64,000 nucleotides of DNA from Alloboseaceae bacterium BT-24-1 (lineage in GTDB: Bacteria; Pseudomonadota; Alphaproteobacteria; Rhizobiales; Beijerinckiaceae). Below, one piece after another: positions 33,919-41,617 of the stretch (position 1 is its first letter; every line of letters begins with the position of its first letter). The notes below the pieces were generated by a model. That model searched no databases and had not been told where the DNA came from. It worked only from the letters and a program-made list of their open reading frames with translations. The position numbers and the translations under genes were made by a program. Where the stretch lies: assembly GCA_025846845.1 (NCBI GenBank), contig JAOYTL010000006.1, forward strand, positions 1 to 64,000, read 5' to 3'.

Positions 33919-34048
33919 TGTTTGGGCCTCCAGCCCTTGCTCAACCGCGACCGGCGAGCACTACCGTAAATTCCGCCTTATCAACCCCAGGGCACGATGC
34001 TTGGTTCCCAACTCGTGCCGCCGTTGCGCACGAACTAAACAGCAAGAA

Positions 34049-34140
34049 GGCCCTCGCCGATGGGATGCATGGGAGGCGGCTATCTCTCGGCGAGAGGCAT
34101 GGCGCTGGTTGAGTAGCGCGCGATCAAGCTAGTACGCTGC
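34049..34140 (+). repeat. Dispersed double-hairpin palindromic unit C
   Basis: CCCTCGCCGATGGGATGCAT (34050-34069) opens the unit; TCTCGGCGAGAGGCATGGCG closes the main arm, then CGCTGGTTGAGTAGCGCG as second hairpin, and AAGCTAGTACGC. It is continued to unit C2 through a linker with its own hairpin, and the whole is repeated at 63219. Confidence 0.8.
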
Positions 34141-34196
34141 GTCGAACGGAAGAGGCCCAGGTTCGTCCGCTGGACGAATTCGAGCTACTGGCTCCG

Positions 34197-34262
34197 AAGG
34201 GCTGCCTCTCGCCGACGAGGAACGGGGCAGCTGCAAGTCGGCGAGAGGCGTGGCGCGAGGGA
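34197..34262 (+). repeat. Dispersed palindromic unit C2
   Basis: GGGCTGCCTCTCGCCGACGA opens and CAAGTCGGCGAGAGGCGTGG closes a hairpin with arms CCTCTCGCCGA/TCGGCGAGAGG (perfect 11 bp). It ends GCGCGAGG and lacks the second GGCGCT hairpin of the longer units. It matches unit D2 at 63363. Confidence 0.8.
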
Positions 34263-34289
34263 CCAACTAACGCCGTGCAAAGAACTGAC

Positions 34290-34551
34290 TAGTCGTCGGC
34301 CGGTTCCTCAGGCGCTCCATCTTTTCTCCGGCCGCGGCCTTTGAAGTCGAGCGAAGCGCGATAGACCTCATCACCGGCCTGATCTTGAACCCGCACTTTG
34401 AAGCGAGCTCGCTCGCCGTTCGGAAGAGTTTCCTTCGCCATGTCGACGAGCGCCGCTGAGCGTTATCAGTCGCGGCTTGCTCGGTGGGGAAGTCCATCGA
34501 CTGGCGGGCTGAACCGCTCGGATCCTTTGTGGTAACCCGGAATTTAGGCAT
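34290..34551 (-). pseudogene. Frameshifted DUF6894 gene
   Basis: Begins MPKFRVTTKDPSGSARQSMD, as the intact copy at 63455 does (MPKYRVITKDPSGSAPQLMD). At about 34454 one base is missing compared with that copy (GCG-CCGCTG here, GCGACCGCTG there), which throws the frame. The other frame still encodes the C-terminal half (FKVRVQDQAGDEVYRASLDF on the intact copy), ending at the same place near 34290. It is a decayed or mis-sequenced copy in the duplicated segment. Confidence 0.8.
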
Positions 34552-34584
34552 AGCGCTTCTCCCCTTGCGAGGACTGCGCCAGCA

Positions 34585-34795
34585 CTACTCGGGGTTCCCT
34601 AACTCTGCCAGGAACCGGTCAATGGCATGTTCCGCCAAGTTACCGGCGGTCTTATTCCGAAGCAGGCCAGCGACAATATAGGCCAACCGTGTCCGCTCCC
34701 TTCCGGGTCATCGGAACAAAGCCCTCGCTTTCCGATTTCCGCCCAAGCAGCCTCAAGCACGTTGTGCTCGCTCGACAGAGGCGCGGTCGTGGAGC
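34585..34795 (-). pseudogene. Frameshifted copy 3 of the 71-aa paralogue family
   Basis: One minus-strand frame reads HNVLEAAWAEIGKRG, matching the AALDAAWNEI core of the intact paralogue; after GLCSDDPEG the adjacent frame takes over with RERTRLAYIVAGLLRNKTAG and ends HAIDRFLAELGNPE, TAG at 34585. The start cannot be fixed. Only about half of the residues are shared with copies 1 and 2, so it diverged earlier. Confidence 0.65.
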
Positions 34796-34853
34796 GATGA
34801 CAACGGCATTGCTCCACACCATAGGGCGCCGCGATGCCAATTTGGAACATAAT

Positions 34854-34954
34854 ATGAGCGAGCGGCCGAGGCTGAGTGGCTCTACCTCATTGCGCTCGTC
34901 GTTGTTGCACTCGCGTGCTGCATCATTCTCGAAGCGCCAACACTGGGGCGATAG
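34854..34954 (+). pseudogene. Possible frameshifted small membrane peptide
   Basis: ATG at 34854 reads MSERP, after which the frame one base over reads EAEWLYLIALVVVALACCII and LEAPTLGR, ending in TAG. The hydrophobic run is striking, but a join needs a one-base shift and there is no ribosome site, so this may be chance. Confidence 0.25.
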
Positions 34955-34961
34955 CAAGAAA

Positions 34962-34986
34962 GCCCCGCCTGCGGTGCTGGCGGGGC
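34962..34986 (-). terminator. Terminator of the 71-aa gene
   Basis: GCCCCGCC (34962-34969) pairs with GGCGGGGC (34979-34986). On the minus strand it is followed by TTTCTTGC and lies five bases past the stop of the gene at 34992. Confidence 0.8.
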
Positions 34987-34991
34987 CGCGG

Positions 34992-35207
34992 TTATGCTGC
35001 ACGTCGTCGATACTGCTCGATGGCGCGTTGCGTTAGATCGTCCTCGTCCTCTGCAATAGCGAGCAAGCTGGCGACAATGTAAGCGAGATGCGTTCGTTCG
35101 CGCTCGTCGAATGGGACGGGCAGGGTCAACCGGATTTCGTTCCAAGCTGCATCGAGAGCTGCGCTTGCCCGGGCAAGTTCGACCGGGTCCAATGATCGGA
35201 ATGGCAT
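34992..35207 (-). CDS. Small protein of a local 71-aa paralogue family (copy 2, intact)
   Basis: Start MPFRSLDPVELARASAALDA at 35207 with GGGAAAGGAC before the ATG; the long upstream frame has no such signal. It continues AWNEIRLTLPVPFDERERTH, LAYIVASLLAIAEDEDDLTQ and RAIEQYRRRAA: three helices, acidic centre, basic end. Two further copies in the same orientation lie at 33603 and 34585, both frameshifted. Family function is unknown. A terminator follows at once, so it is a single-gene unit. Its clustering with palindromic repeats and DUF6894 suggests a locally amplified family. Confidence 0.72.
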   Translation of the reverse strand: MPFRSLDPVELARASAALDAAWNEIRLTLPVPFDERERTHLAYIVASLLAIAEDEDDLTQRAIEQYRRRAA

Positions 35208-35284
35208 GTCCTTTCCCCATGCAAAACCACCAGACGGGCAAAATTTAGAGCCCTGGCGTCCAACTGCAATATCAAAAGACAAAA

Positions 35285-35312
35285 AGCCCCGCCGGCGGAT
35301 GCCAGCCGGGCC
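35285..35312 (-). terminator. Terminator-like hairpin
   Basis: GCCCCGCCGGC at the left pairs imperfectly with GCCAGCCGGGC at the right, loop GGAT. On the minus strand it is followed by CTTTTTGTCTTTTG. It could end the diguanylate cyclase transcript that stops at 35479. Confidence 0.6.
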
Positions 35313-35478
35313 GAGAGTTGGGCTTTCGGAGGCTGTAAAACGCCGGAAGCCCATGCCGGTTCAAACCGATCCCTGTTCCGAGCGCGTTGTGCCAAGGTCT
35401 TGGTGCAGCGCATGGTGTCCTCGACCACCACGCTTGAGGTAAGGGGCAGCGCAATGCGAGCCGCGCCGATGCTTCCTC

Positions 35479-37398
35479 TCATGCTCGCTTGGTGTGAGGC
35501 CACCTCATTACTTGTCCAGACATGACCAGGCGATCGCGACCAGCCTCTTTGGCGAAATACAGCGCGCGATCGGCGGCTTCGACCAATGAGATACAGCCCT
35601 TCGAGGCGGCAGGATCGGGCCATGCGCTCGCACCTCCCATGCTTGCCATCACGAGTTCGGAGGGCGGGTTCAGCGCGTGCGGAATCTGGGCGTCGCGAAG
35701 GGCCTCGAGCAGCCTGGCGCCAACTTGCTCGCAGCCTTCGAAATCCGCGGTCGGCAGGAGAAGGGCAAGCTCCTCTCCGCCATATCTGGCTGCCAGATCT
35801 GCGGGCCGCCGCGCATGCGCGGCCAGGATGCCCGCCACGGTACGCAAGCAGCTATCTCCCGCCGGATGTCCGTAGCGATCATTGTATTTCTTGAAATGGT
35901 CGATATCGATCATCAGCAGGGATAGAGGTGTGCCTTCCCTCGCGGCCCTGGCCCATTCCTGCTCCAGCCGCTCGTCGAAGGAGCGGCGATTGGCGAGGCC
36001 CGTCAGTCCGTCCAACGCCGCCAGCGCTGCGAGCTTGTCTTCGAGGTCCTTGTGTGCCGTCATGTCGCGCGAAATCGCCACGACGCCGTCGACCATGCCG
36101 GTGACCGGCGTTCTCGTCGCGCGCAGGGCCGTCTCGATCCAGATCTCCGTCTTCTCTCGATGTCGTGTGCGATAGATGATCTTGGTCTCTTCGATATCGC
36201 CGCGCTTCAGTGAGGCGACCGTCTGTTCGACGCGGGGCAGATCCTCTTGGTTGACGCCCGCCAGGGCTGGCGTTCCCACGAGTTGCTCGGGATCCCAGCC
36301 GAGGACGCGCGTGGTCGATGGCGAGGCGTAAAGAATGCACTCGTCGAAGCCGATCCGCATGACCATGTCGCTAGACTCTTCCGCAAGCAGGCAGAAATCT
36401 GCCTCCGTTGCGGCTAAGGCCGCCGCGAGGCGTTGACGCGCAAAGAGCTGGCGCACGAGATACAGGCCGATGGCACCGATGACCGCTGTCAGCGTCAGGA
36501 CGATGGCCGTCCGTATCAGGGCGCCCTGCCGCCACGGCGCCAGAACATCCTCCTGCGCTTCGGTCGCGAGAAGCAGCAAGGGATAGCGTTCGCTGAACCG
36601 GTAGGCGCTCAGGCGCCGCACGCCGTCTAGCGGCGATTTGAAATAGTAGATGCTGGCGAAGGGACGTGTTGTGCGCTCCTTCAGGAGAGGCGTCCTCGAC
36701 ATGTCGCGCCCGACATACGTGCCATCGTCGGGGCTGCGGGCAAGCAAAATGCCATTGGCACTGAGCAATGTGACAGCGCCGTTCGGTCCGAGATCGAACC
36801 GGCTGTAAAACTGCGAAAAATAGGCAGCGTCTATCGTCGCAAGCACAACGCCAGCAAAAGTCCCGTCGGGATGGTTGAGGCGGCGGGACACGGTGATGAT
36901 CCATTGTCCACCTGACCGGCTCTTAACGGGTTGGCCCAAATGGGGGCGCTGATCATCCGACTGGCGGTGATGCTGGAAATAAGCCCGGTCACTATTGTTG
37001 AGACCAGCGAGGGGGACCTTCTCCGTGGTTGCCAGCCAACGACCAGCTTCATCGTAGACGAAAAGGCCCCTGATACGCCCCAAAGTCGGCTTGCGCAGGT
37101 CCAGAAAACTCTGGACACGGGCGATCGCGGCAGGATCTGTCCCATTTGTCTCAAGACGGCTGGCCAAACCAATCAATATCGCATCGGCAAGCTCGACAGT
37201 GTCCTCCGCATGTTGCGTGAGCGAGCGCGCCAGATTGGCCATATCGACTTCGGCAGTCTTTAGATCGGCGCTTCTGGACGTCCATTCCCGCCACCCGCTC
37301 AAGGCGAGCATCGTGGCGCAGGCCAACAGCACAAAAATGGCTGCCCAGAGGGGAAGGCGCGGCAAGGCTTCGGCGCGGTTATCAATGCGAACCGCCAT
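35479..37398 (-). CDS. Diguanylate cyclase with double-Cache and PAS domains
   Basis: Membrane-bound c-di-GMP synthase of 639 aa. ATG at 37398 (MAVRIDNRAEALPRLPLWAA) has GGGAG eight bases upstream. A first membrane helix (about 15-37) leads to a large periplasmic Cache sensor (to about 280: NSDRAYFQHHRQSDDQRPHL, SGGQWIITVSRRL), then a second helix, a PAS domain (about 330-450) and a GGDEF domain. The active site is GGEEL (540-544) instead of GGEEF/GGDEF, with the RxxD inhibitory site intact as RPAD (531-534). It differs in this from the MHYT protein at 2176. Sensor ligand unknown. Confidence 0.93.
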   Translation of the reverse strand: MAVRIDNRAEALPRLPLWAAIFVLLACATMLALSGWREWTSRSADLKTAEVDMANLARSLTQHAEDTVELADAILIGLASRLETNGTDPAAIARVQSFLDLRKPTLGRIRGLFVYDEAGRWLATTEKVPLAGLNNSDRAYFQHHRQSDDQRPHLGQPVKSRSGGQWIITVSRRLNHPDGTFAGVVLATIDAAYFSQFYSRFDLGPNGAVTLLSANGILLARSPDDGTYVGRDMSRTPLLKERTTRPFASIYYFKSPLDGVRRLSAYRFSERYPLLLLATEAQEDVLAPWRQGALIRTAIVLTLTAVIGAIGLYLVRQLFARQRLAAALAATEADFCLLAEESSDMVMRIGFDECILYASPSTTRVLGWDPEQLVGTPALAGVNQEDLPRVEQTVASLKRGDIEETKIIYRTRHREKTEIWIETALRATRTPVTGMVDGVVAISRDMTAHKDLEDKLAALAALDGLTGLANRRSFDERLEQEWARAAREGTPLSLLMIDIDHFKKYNDRYGHPAGDSCLRTVAGILAAHARRPADLAARYGGEELALLLPTADFEGCEQVGARLLEALRDAQIPHALNPPSELVMASMGGASAWPDPAASKGCISLVEAADRALYFAKEAGRDRLVMSGQVMRWPHTKRA

Positions 37399-37882
37399 AC
37401 GGCAGGCTCCCTTCGAATCGAAGATTCGCATCGCCATCTTAACAAAGCGAGTCCGGGGCAGCTCGGATATTAACCTTGGGGGCAGCTGGAGACCGTCCAA
37501 AGATTGGCTCACGTTCGAGACGGGGACGGAAAGACGCTGCAGGCATGGCTGACCATTTCGGCGGATCTACACCCGAGCCGGTCACTCAAGCTGGGCAAAT
37601 GTGAAGCCTGGGTTGCGCCAGAAACCGACCTTGGCACGGTGGCTGGAAGCGGACTTCGTCAATTGTTGGAGTCTCGCCACTATTGCCAAGTAAAAAAAGT
37701 ATAATCTATCGCCAAAGGGGGATTGACTTAGCGGAAGTTAGCGGTTGAGTTGTGTTTTAATCAGGGGGCGAGATATGAATCGTCATCTGCAACTTAACGG
37801 CACCCAGCGCGCTCAGAGATGGAGCAGTGCTCGCCGCTCTACTGGCATAATGCACTTTTCGCTCTCTCCAACAATCCGAGGG
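37399..37882. other. Intergenic region
   Basis: About 480 bases between the diguanylate cyclase and the subtilase pseudogene. Short frames on both strands carry no recognisable content. It is AT-rich around 37690-37760, which could mark a promoter for the protease gene. Confidence 0.4.
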
Positions 37883-39210
37883 GCACGCTATGACCAACCC
37901 TTGGAAGCCTGCGCTACCTGAACCGGTCGGCATGTTGCTGAAAGTCGCGACGCCGGCGGCGGCTTCGCGACTAGTGCCAAGGCACTGACACGCGGGGCCG
38001 AGCCACTGCTTCGCGTCGACGAGATGGACGATGGGTTGGGATTTGGACCAGCAGCGGCTGCAACTTGGTTCCGCACCGAAGCGAGTGAGAATCCCTGGGA
38101 CCAAGCGCTTGCGATGATGCGCATGGGGTTTGCAGTGGGCAGTGGTGATCTTCTCGCAGCAGAACCCGAGTTCGAACAACAATGGGTCTCTGGTCCGCTC
38201 GCCTCGTCATGCGTTGCCGATTCGCAGGACGGCGGCGGTGGCCGCGCGATAGAACCACATCCGCGTTGGCATCTAGAGGCAGACTTCAATGGACTGGCCG
38301 ATGCTCGGTCGATGGTTGCCGCTGCCGACCAAACTCAGGTGCTCGTTGCGCATCTGGATACTGGCTATGATCCTCGTCACCGGTTTTGCCCCACTACAAT
38401 TGCCTTTGGGCTGCGCAATTAAGGAGAAGGCAAGCCCGACAGTGCAGAGGACGTGACGCCGTCGGGGGGCGTCCTTCGCAACCGTGGCCACGGTACAGGT
38501 ACCATCGGAATTCTCGCTGGCCGCGAGATCGGTGGCGCTCCTGAGGTTTCTGTCCTGCCGATCCGGATCGCGGATTGGGTCGTCAGATACCGCACCGGAA
38601 CTATGGCGCAGGGCTTCGACTATGCGCTCGGCCGTGGCGCCCACGTACTCTCCATGAGCATGGGCGGATTAGCGTCGGCCGTCCTCGCCGAGGTGGTCAA
38701 CAAGGCCTATGCGGCCGGAATGGTGAGGGTCACCGCGGCGGGTAACAACTTCTCGGGCCTGCCCGTACGCTCGATAGTCTATCCAGCACGAATGCGGCGC
38801 GTGGTTGCTGCATGCGGCGTGATGGCGAACATGCGCTCGTACAGCGGTCTTGACACCATGGAAGGGTGCTACGGCCCCGCAAGCAAGATGCGCACTGCGC
38901 TCTCGGCTTCACTCCCAACATCCCGTGGCCGGAGATCGGTCGCGCGACGGTGGTTGATGAAGACGGGCAGGGTACGTCGGCAGCAACCCCACTGCTCGCA
39001 GCAGCCGCGGCCCTCTGGATTGCCAAACACTGGAGTGAGTTCAATCGCCTTGCTGGCTGGCGAAAAGGGGAGGCCGTACGGCAGGCGCTGTTTCGGTGGG
39101 CCTCTCTAGGTTCCAGAGCAAATCCCGACTCGAAGCTCGGCTGGGGGGCGGTGAGGGCTGCGGCGATGCTCGCCATCCGTCCCGCCGATCTTGGTTCTCA
39201 TACCGAGTAG
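37883..39210 (+). pseudogene. Frameshifted S8 subtilase-like serine protease
   Basis: All parts of a subtilisin-type protease lie in order but in different frames. An ATG at about 37890 reads MTNPWKPALPEPVGMLLK, then a shift; the next frame holds the catalytic Asp in VLVAHLDTGYDPRH (codon 38357) and stops at 38422. The third (from 38453) has the His in RGHGTGTIGILAG (38489), HVLSMSMGG and the oxyanion Asn in VTAAGNNFSG. The fourth (from about 38890) carries the Ser in GQGTSAATPLL (38975) and ends at 39210. At least three frameshifts are needed, so the gene is not functional as written. Confidence 0.85.
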
Positions 39211-39267
39211 CCGCGCGCGACTGCGGCTTGGGCGTGGGTGAAACTGCTGACCGGACGTGGGACCGGC

Positions 39268-39520
39268 TTAGCTGCCGCCGGCCTCCAGTCCGCTGATGGT
39301 CTGCTTGGGCTCGAATTGGTTCAACTCGCACAGCGCGACGTCTCGGTTGCCGACGCGGTCCCAGACCCCGATGCCGACAGGCAGAGGCCAACCTCACGAA
39401 ATCGGCTGCTGGAAGCGGCGGCAGCCTCTCCACTCGCGTCTCGGGCGGGCGCCCAGCGCGGCGGTCGCGCCGCTGACGGCCCCGAGAAAGCTGCGGCGGT
39501 CGAGATCTGTCGGCCTGCGG
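39268..39520 (-). pseudogene. Remnant of a gene with a Tat signal
   Basis: Just downstream of the MBL-fold gene, a minus-strand frame with GGAAGGAG upstream, but ACG where a start codon is expected, reads TDLDRRSFLGAVSGATAALG, a twin-arginine signal, then ends at 39394. The adjacent frame reads LPVGIGVWDRVGNRDVALCE and QFEPKQTISGLEAGGS, ending at 39268. It appears to be a broken and shortened exported protein. Weak evidence; family unknown. Confidence 0.35.
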
Positions 39521-39544
39521 GTCGTCGTCTCGTCTCCTTCCAGC

Positions 39545-40516
39545 TCAGAATTGCCAGCCTGCGGGCACCCAGGCGTAGCCGCTGTCCGTCCGCAGCAGAT
39601 GGCCGAGGCCCGGGAACGGATAGTGAAAGCCGAGAACCGGGATGCGGTCGGCCGCTGCGCGATCGAAGATGCGTCGGCGCGCGCCGAGCGCGGCGTCCCC
39701 GTCACGATCCGGGCCTGGCCGCCACGGCCTGTCGATGTTGACGACCGGGTGGTAGGCGAGGTCGGCCGTGAGAAGCAGCTGGTCACGGCCCGAATGGACG
39801 AGAAACGAGACCATGCCGGGAGTATGGCCAGCAGCCGCGATGGTCGTCAGTCCCGGAACGATCTCCGCGCCCGCCTCGTAGAGTTCCACGCTCTTGGCGA
39901 TAGGCTCGACGCTGCGCTTGATCGCAGCGCCGAAGCGCCGCCGAAAGTCCTCGGGGACGGGCATGTAGGACAGGTCGGGCTCACTGCTGACGAAGAAATC
40001 CCAGTCCGCCTTGGGGGCGAAGACGGTCGCGCGCGGAAAGGCGGGTCCTCCGTCGGCGGTTCGCAGATTGCCGACATGGTCGGGGTGCGTATGCGAGACG
40101 ACGACGACATCGATGTCGCGCGCGCTCAGGCCGATCTCGGCCAGGCGGGCGAAGACCCGGCCGCCGTTCGGGCCCATCGTCTGACCCGCGCCCGCCTCCA
40201 GCAGGATGCGCCGGGCTCCAACTTCGAGCAGGAGGGTGTTGAGATTCAGCGTCATGTGGTCTGTCGGCAGGAAGGCGCGCTGCAGGACGTCCTTCAGCTC
40301 CTGCTCTGGCGCGTCGCTGGCGTAGACGCGCGGCGGACCGCCGATCAGCCCGTCGCTAAGCACCGTCGCGCCGACCTCGCCAATCCGGAAGCGATAGTGA
40401 CCTGCGTTGCCGCTCGGTGGTTGCAGCGCCTGAGCACGGGCCTCTCCGGCACCGCCTCCGGGAACCAGCCCGGTTGCGCCGAGGAGTGCGGACAAGACGA
40501 TCTTGCGGCGGTTCAT
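39545..40516 (-). CDS. MBL-fold metallo-hydrolase, exported
   Basis: Metallo-beta-lactamase fold enzyme of 323 aa. Start at MNRRKIVLSALLGATGL gives a signal peptide with a weak twin-arginine character. The metal site is HTHPDHVGN (HxHxDH), with further ligands in AAGHTPGMVSFL, LLTADLAYHPVV and LGFHYPFPGLGH. This group includes quorum-quenching lactonases and exported hydrolases of unknown substrate. It diverges from a LysR regulator 120 bases away across a palindrome, so it is probably the target of that regulator. Confidence 0.92.
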   Translation of the reverse strand: MNRRKIVLSALLGATGLVPGGGAGEARAQALQPPSGNAGHYRFRIGEVGATVLSDGLIGGPPRVYASDAPEQELKDVLQRAFLPTDHMTLNLNTLLLEVGARRILLEAGAGQTMGPNGGRVFARLAEIGLSARDIDVVVVSHTHPDHVGNLRTADGGPAFPRATVFAPKADWDFFVSSEPDLSYMPVPEDFRRRFGAAIKRSVEPIAKSVELYEAGAEIVPGLTTIAAAGHTPGMVSFLVHSGRDQLLLTADLAYHPVVNIDRPWRPGPDRDGDAALGARRRIFDRAAADRIPVLGFHYPFPGLGHLLRTDSGYAWVPAGWQF

Positions 40517-40585
40517 GGTGATGATCGTCATGGTTTCCCTCGCGGCCGGATCGGTCGATCAGGTTCAAGATGACGGTGCAAGATT

Positions 40586-40612
40586 GATCGGATAAGATAT
40601 CTTCTCCCGATC
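40586..40612. promoter_or_regulatory. Palindrome between divergent MBL and LysR genes
   Basis: Inverted repeat with outer arms GATCGG/CCGATC and a central AAGATATCTT (40594-40603). It lies 24 bases upstream of the LysR gene, in the right place for a LysR binding site controlling both genes. Confidence 0.7.
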
Positions 40613-40635
40613 AGCTTGATAAGTAAAATGCCGCA

Positions 40636-41541
40636 ATGAGACCGCTCCGCCTCGACAGTCTCGACGTCTTCGCATCGATCGTCAGATGCGGGGGCTTTCG
40701 CGCGGCGGCGGCGGAGCGAGGCGTCTCGTCGGCGGCGCTGAGCCAGAGCATCGGCGCGCTGGAGGGAACGCTAGGCCTGCGCCTGCTGAATCGAACCACG
40801 CGCAGCGTCGCGCCCACGGAAGCCGGAGCGCGGCTTTACGAACGGCTTATTCCGGCCTTGCGCGACATCAGGCTGGCGATCGAGGACCTCGACCGGCTAC
40901 GCGAGACCCCGACGGGCACGCTGCGGATCAATGCACCCGGCCCGGCAGTCGACCACGTGCTGTGCCCGCTGGTCTTTGACTTCATGCGACGCTTTCCGGA
41001 GGTGAAGGTCGATCTGATCAGCGACGCGGCGATCATCGATATTGTGCAGCAGGGCTTCGATGCCGGAGTGCGGTTCGGCAAGCACCTGGAGCAGGACATG
41101 ATCGCGGTGCCGCTCGGGCCTGCCTTGCGCTACACGATCGTCGCCTCGCCGAACTATCTTCGGGGTCGCGCCGCGCCAGTGACACCGCCCGATCTGATTG
41201 GATTCGACTGCATCCGCCGTCGCTTCCCCGGAGGAACGATCGTCAGCTGGCAATTCGAAAAGGGGGGTGAGCGCCTGGCGATCACGCCTGAAGGCCGCCT
41301 GACGCTGAGCTCGGCGCATCAGGAGCTGCAGGCGGCGCTGACGGAACAAGGCATCGCGCATGTCTTCGAGGATTATGCGAAGCCGCATCTCAATGAGGGC
41401 CGCCTGGTCGAACTGCTACCCGACTGGTCGCCCGAGCTGCCGAGCTGGTTTCTTTACTACCCCAACAGGCGCCACCAGAGCGCGGCCATGTCTGTGTTCC
41501 TGCAGCACATCCGCGACTTCAAGTGGAACGCCGAGTCGTAA
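40636..41541 (+). CDS. LysR-family transcription regulator
   Basis: Regulator of 301 aa with the N-terminal winged helix (LDVFASIVRCGGFRAAAAER and LSQSIGALEGTLGLRLLNRT) and the C-terminal two-lobed effector domain (PTGTLRINAPGPAVDHVLCP, RYTIVASPNYLRGRAAPVTP). The sequence pattern is that of the CrgA/DsdC-type group common in proteobacteria. It is divergent from the MBL-fold hydrolase gene and likely controls it and itself. Effector is unknown. Confidence 0.95.
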   Translation: MRPLRLDSLDVFASIVRCGGFRAAAAERGVSSAALSQSIGALEGTLGLRLLNRTTRSVAPTEAGARLYERLIPALRDIRLAIEDLDRLRETPTGTLRINAPGPAVDHVLCPLVFDFMRRFPEVKVDLISDAAIIDIVQQGFDAGVRFGKHLEQDMIAVPLGPALRYTIVASPNYLRGRAAPVTPPDLIGFDCIRRRFPGGTIVSWQFEKGGERLAITPEGRLTLSSAHQELQAALTEQGIAHVFEDYAKPHLNEGRLVELLPDWSPELPSWFLYYPNRRHQSAAMSVFLQHIRDFKWNAES

Positions 41542-41617
41542 TCGCGTTTCGCAGAACGTCGGCTTACGGGAGGGCAGCCAATGTCGCTGGTAGCGCACAA
41601 GGACGGTGCCTATAGCC

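Larger units (their letters stand above)
34051..34573. repeat. Duplicated segment, copy 1 (matches 63221-63735)
   Basis: About 510 bases are shared with the segment at 63221-63735 in the same orientation: palindromic unit C/D, a linker holding GGTTCGTCC and GGACGAATTCGAGCTACTGG, unit C2/D2, and a DUF6894 gene ending in the shared TAGCGCTTCTCC just upstream of its start. Flanks differ beyond these bounds. This copy carries the frameshifted gene. Confidence 0.85.

Noticed and set aside
33280..34262. Possible CRISPR-like array
   Set aside because: Repeated units are palindromic, vary in length and spacing and lack uniform spacers or any cas gene.
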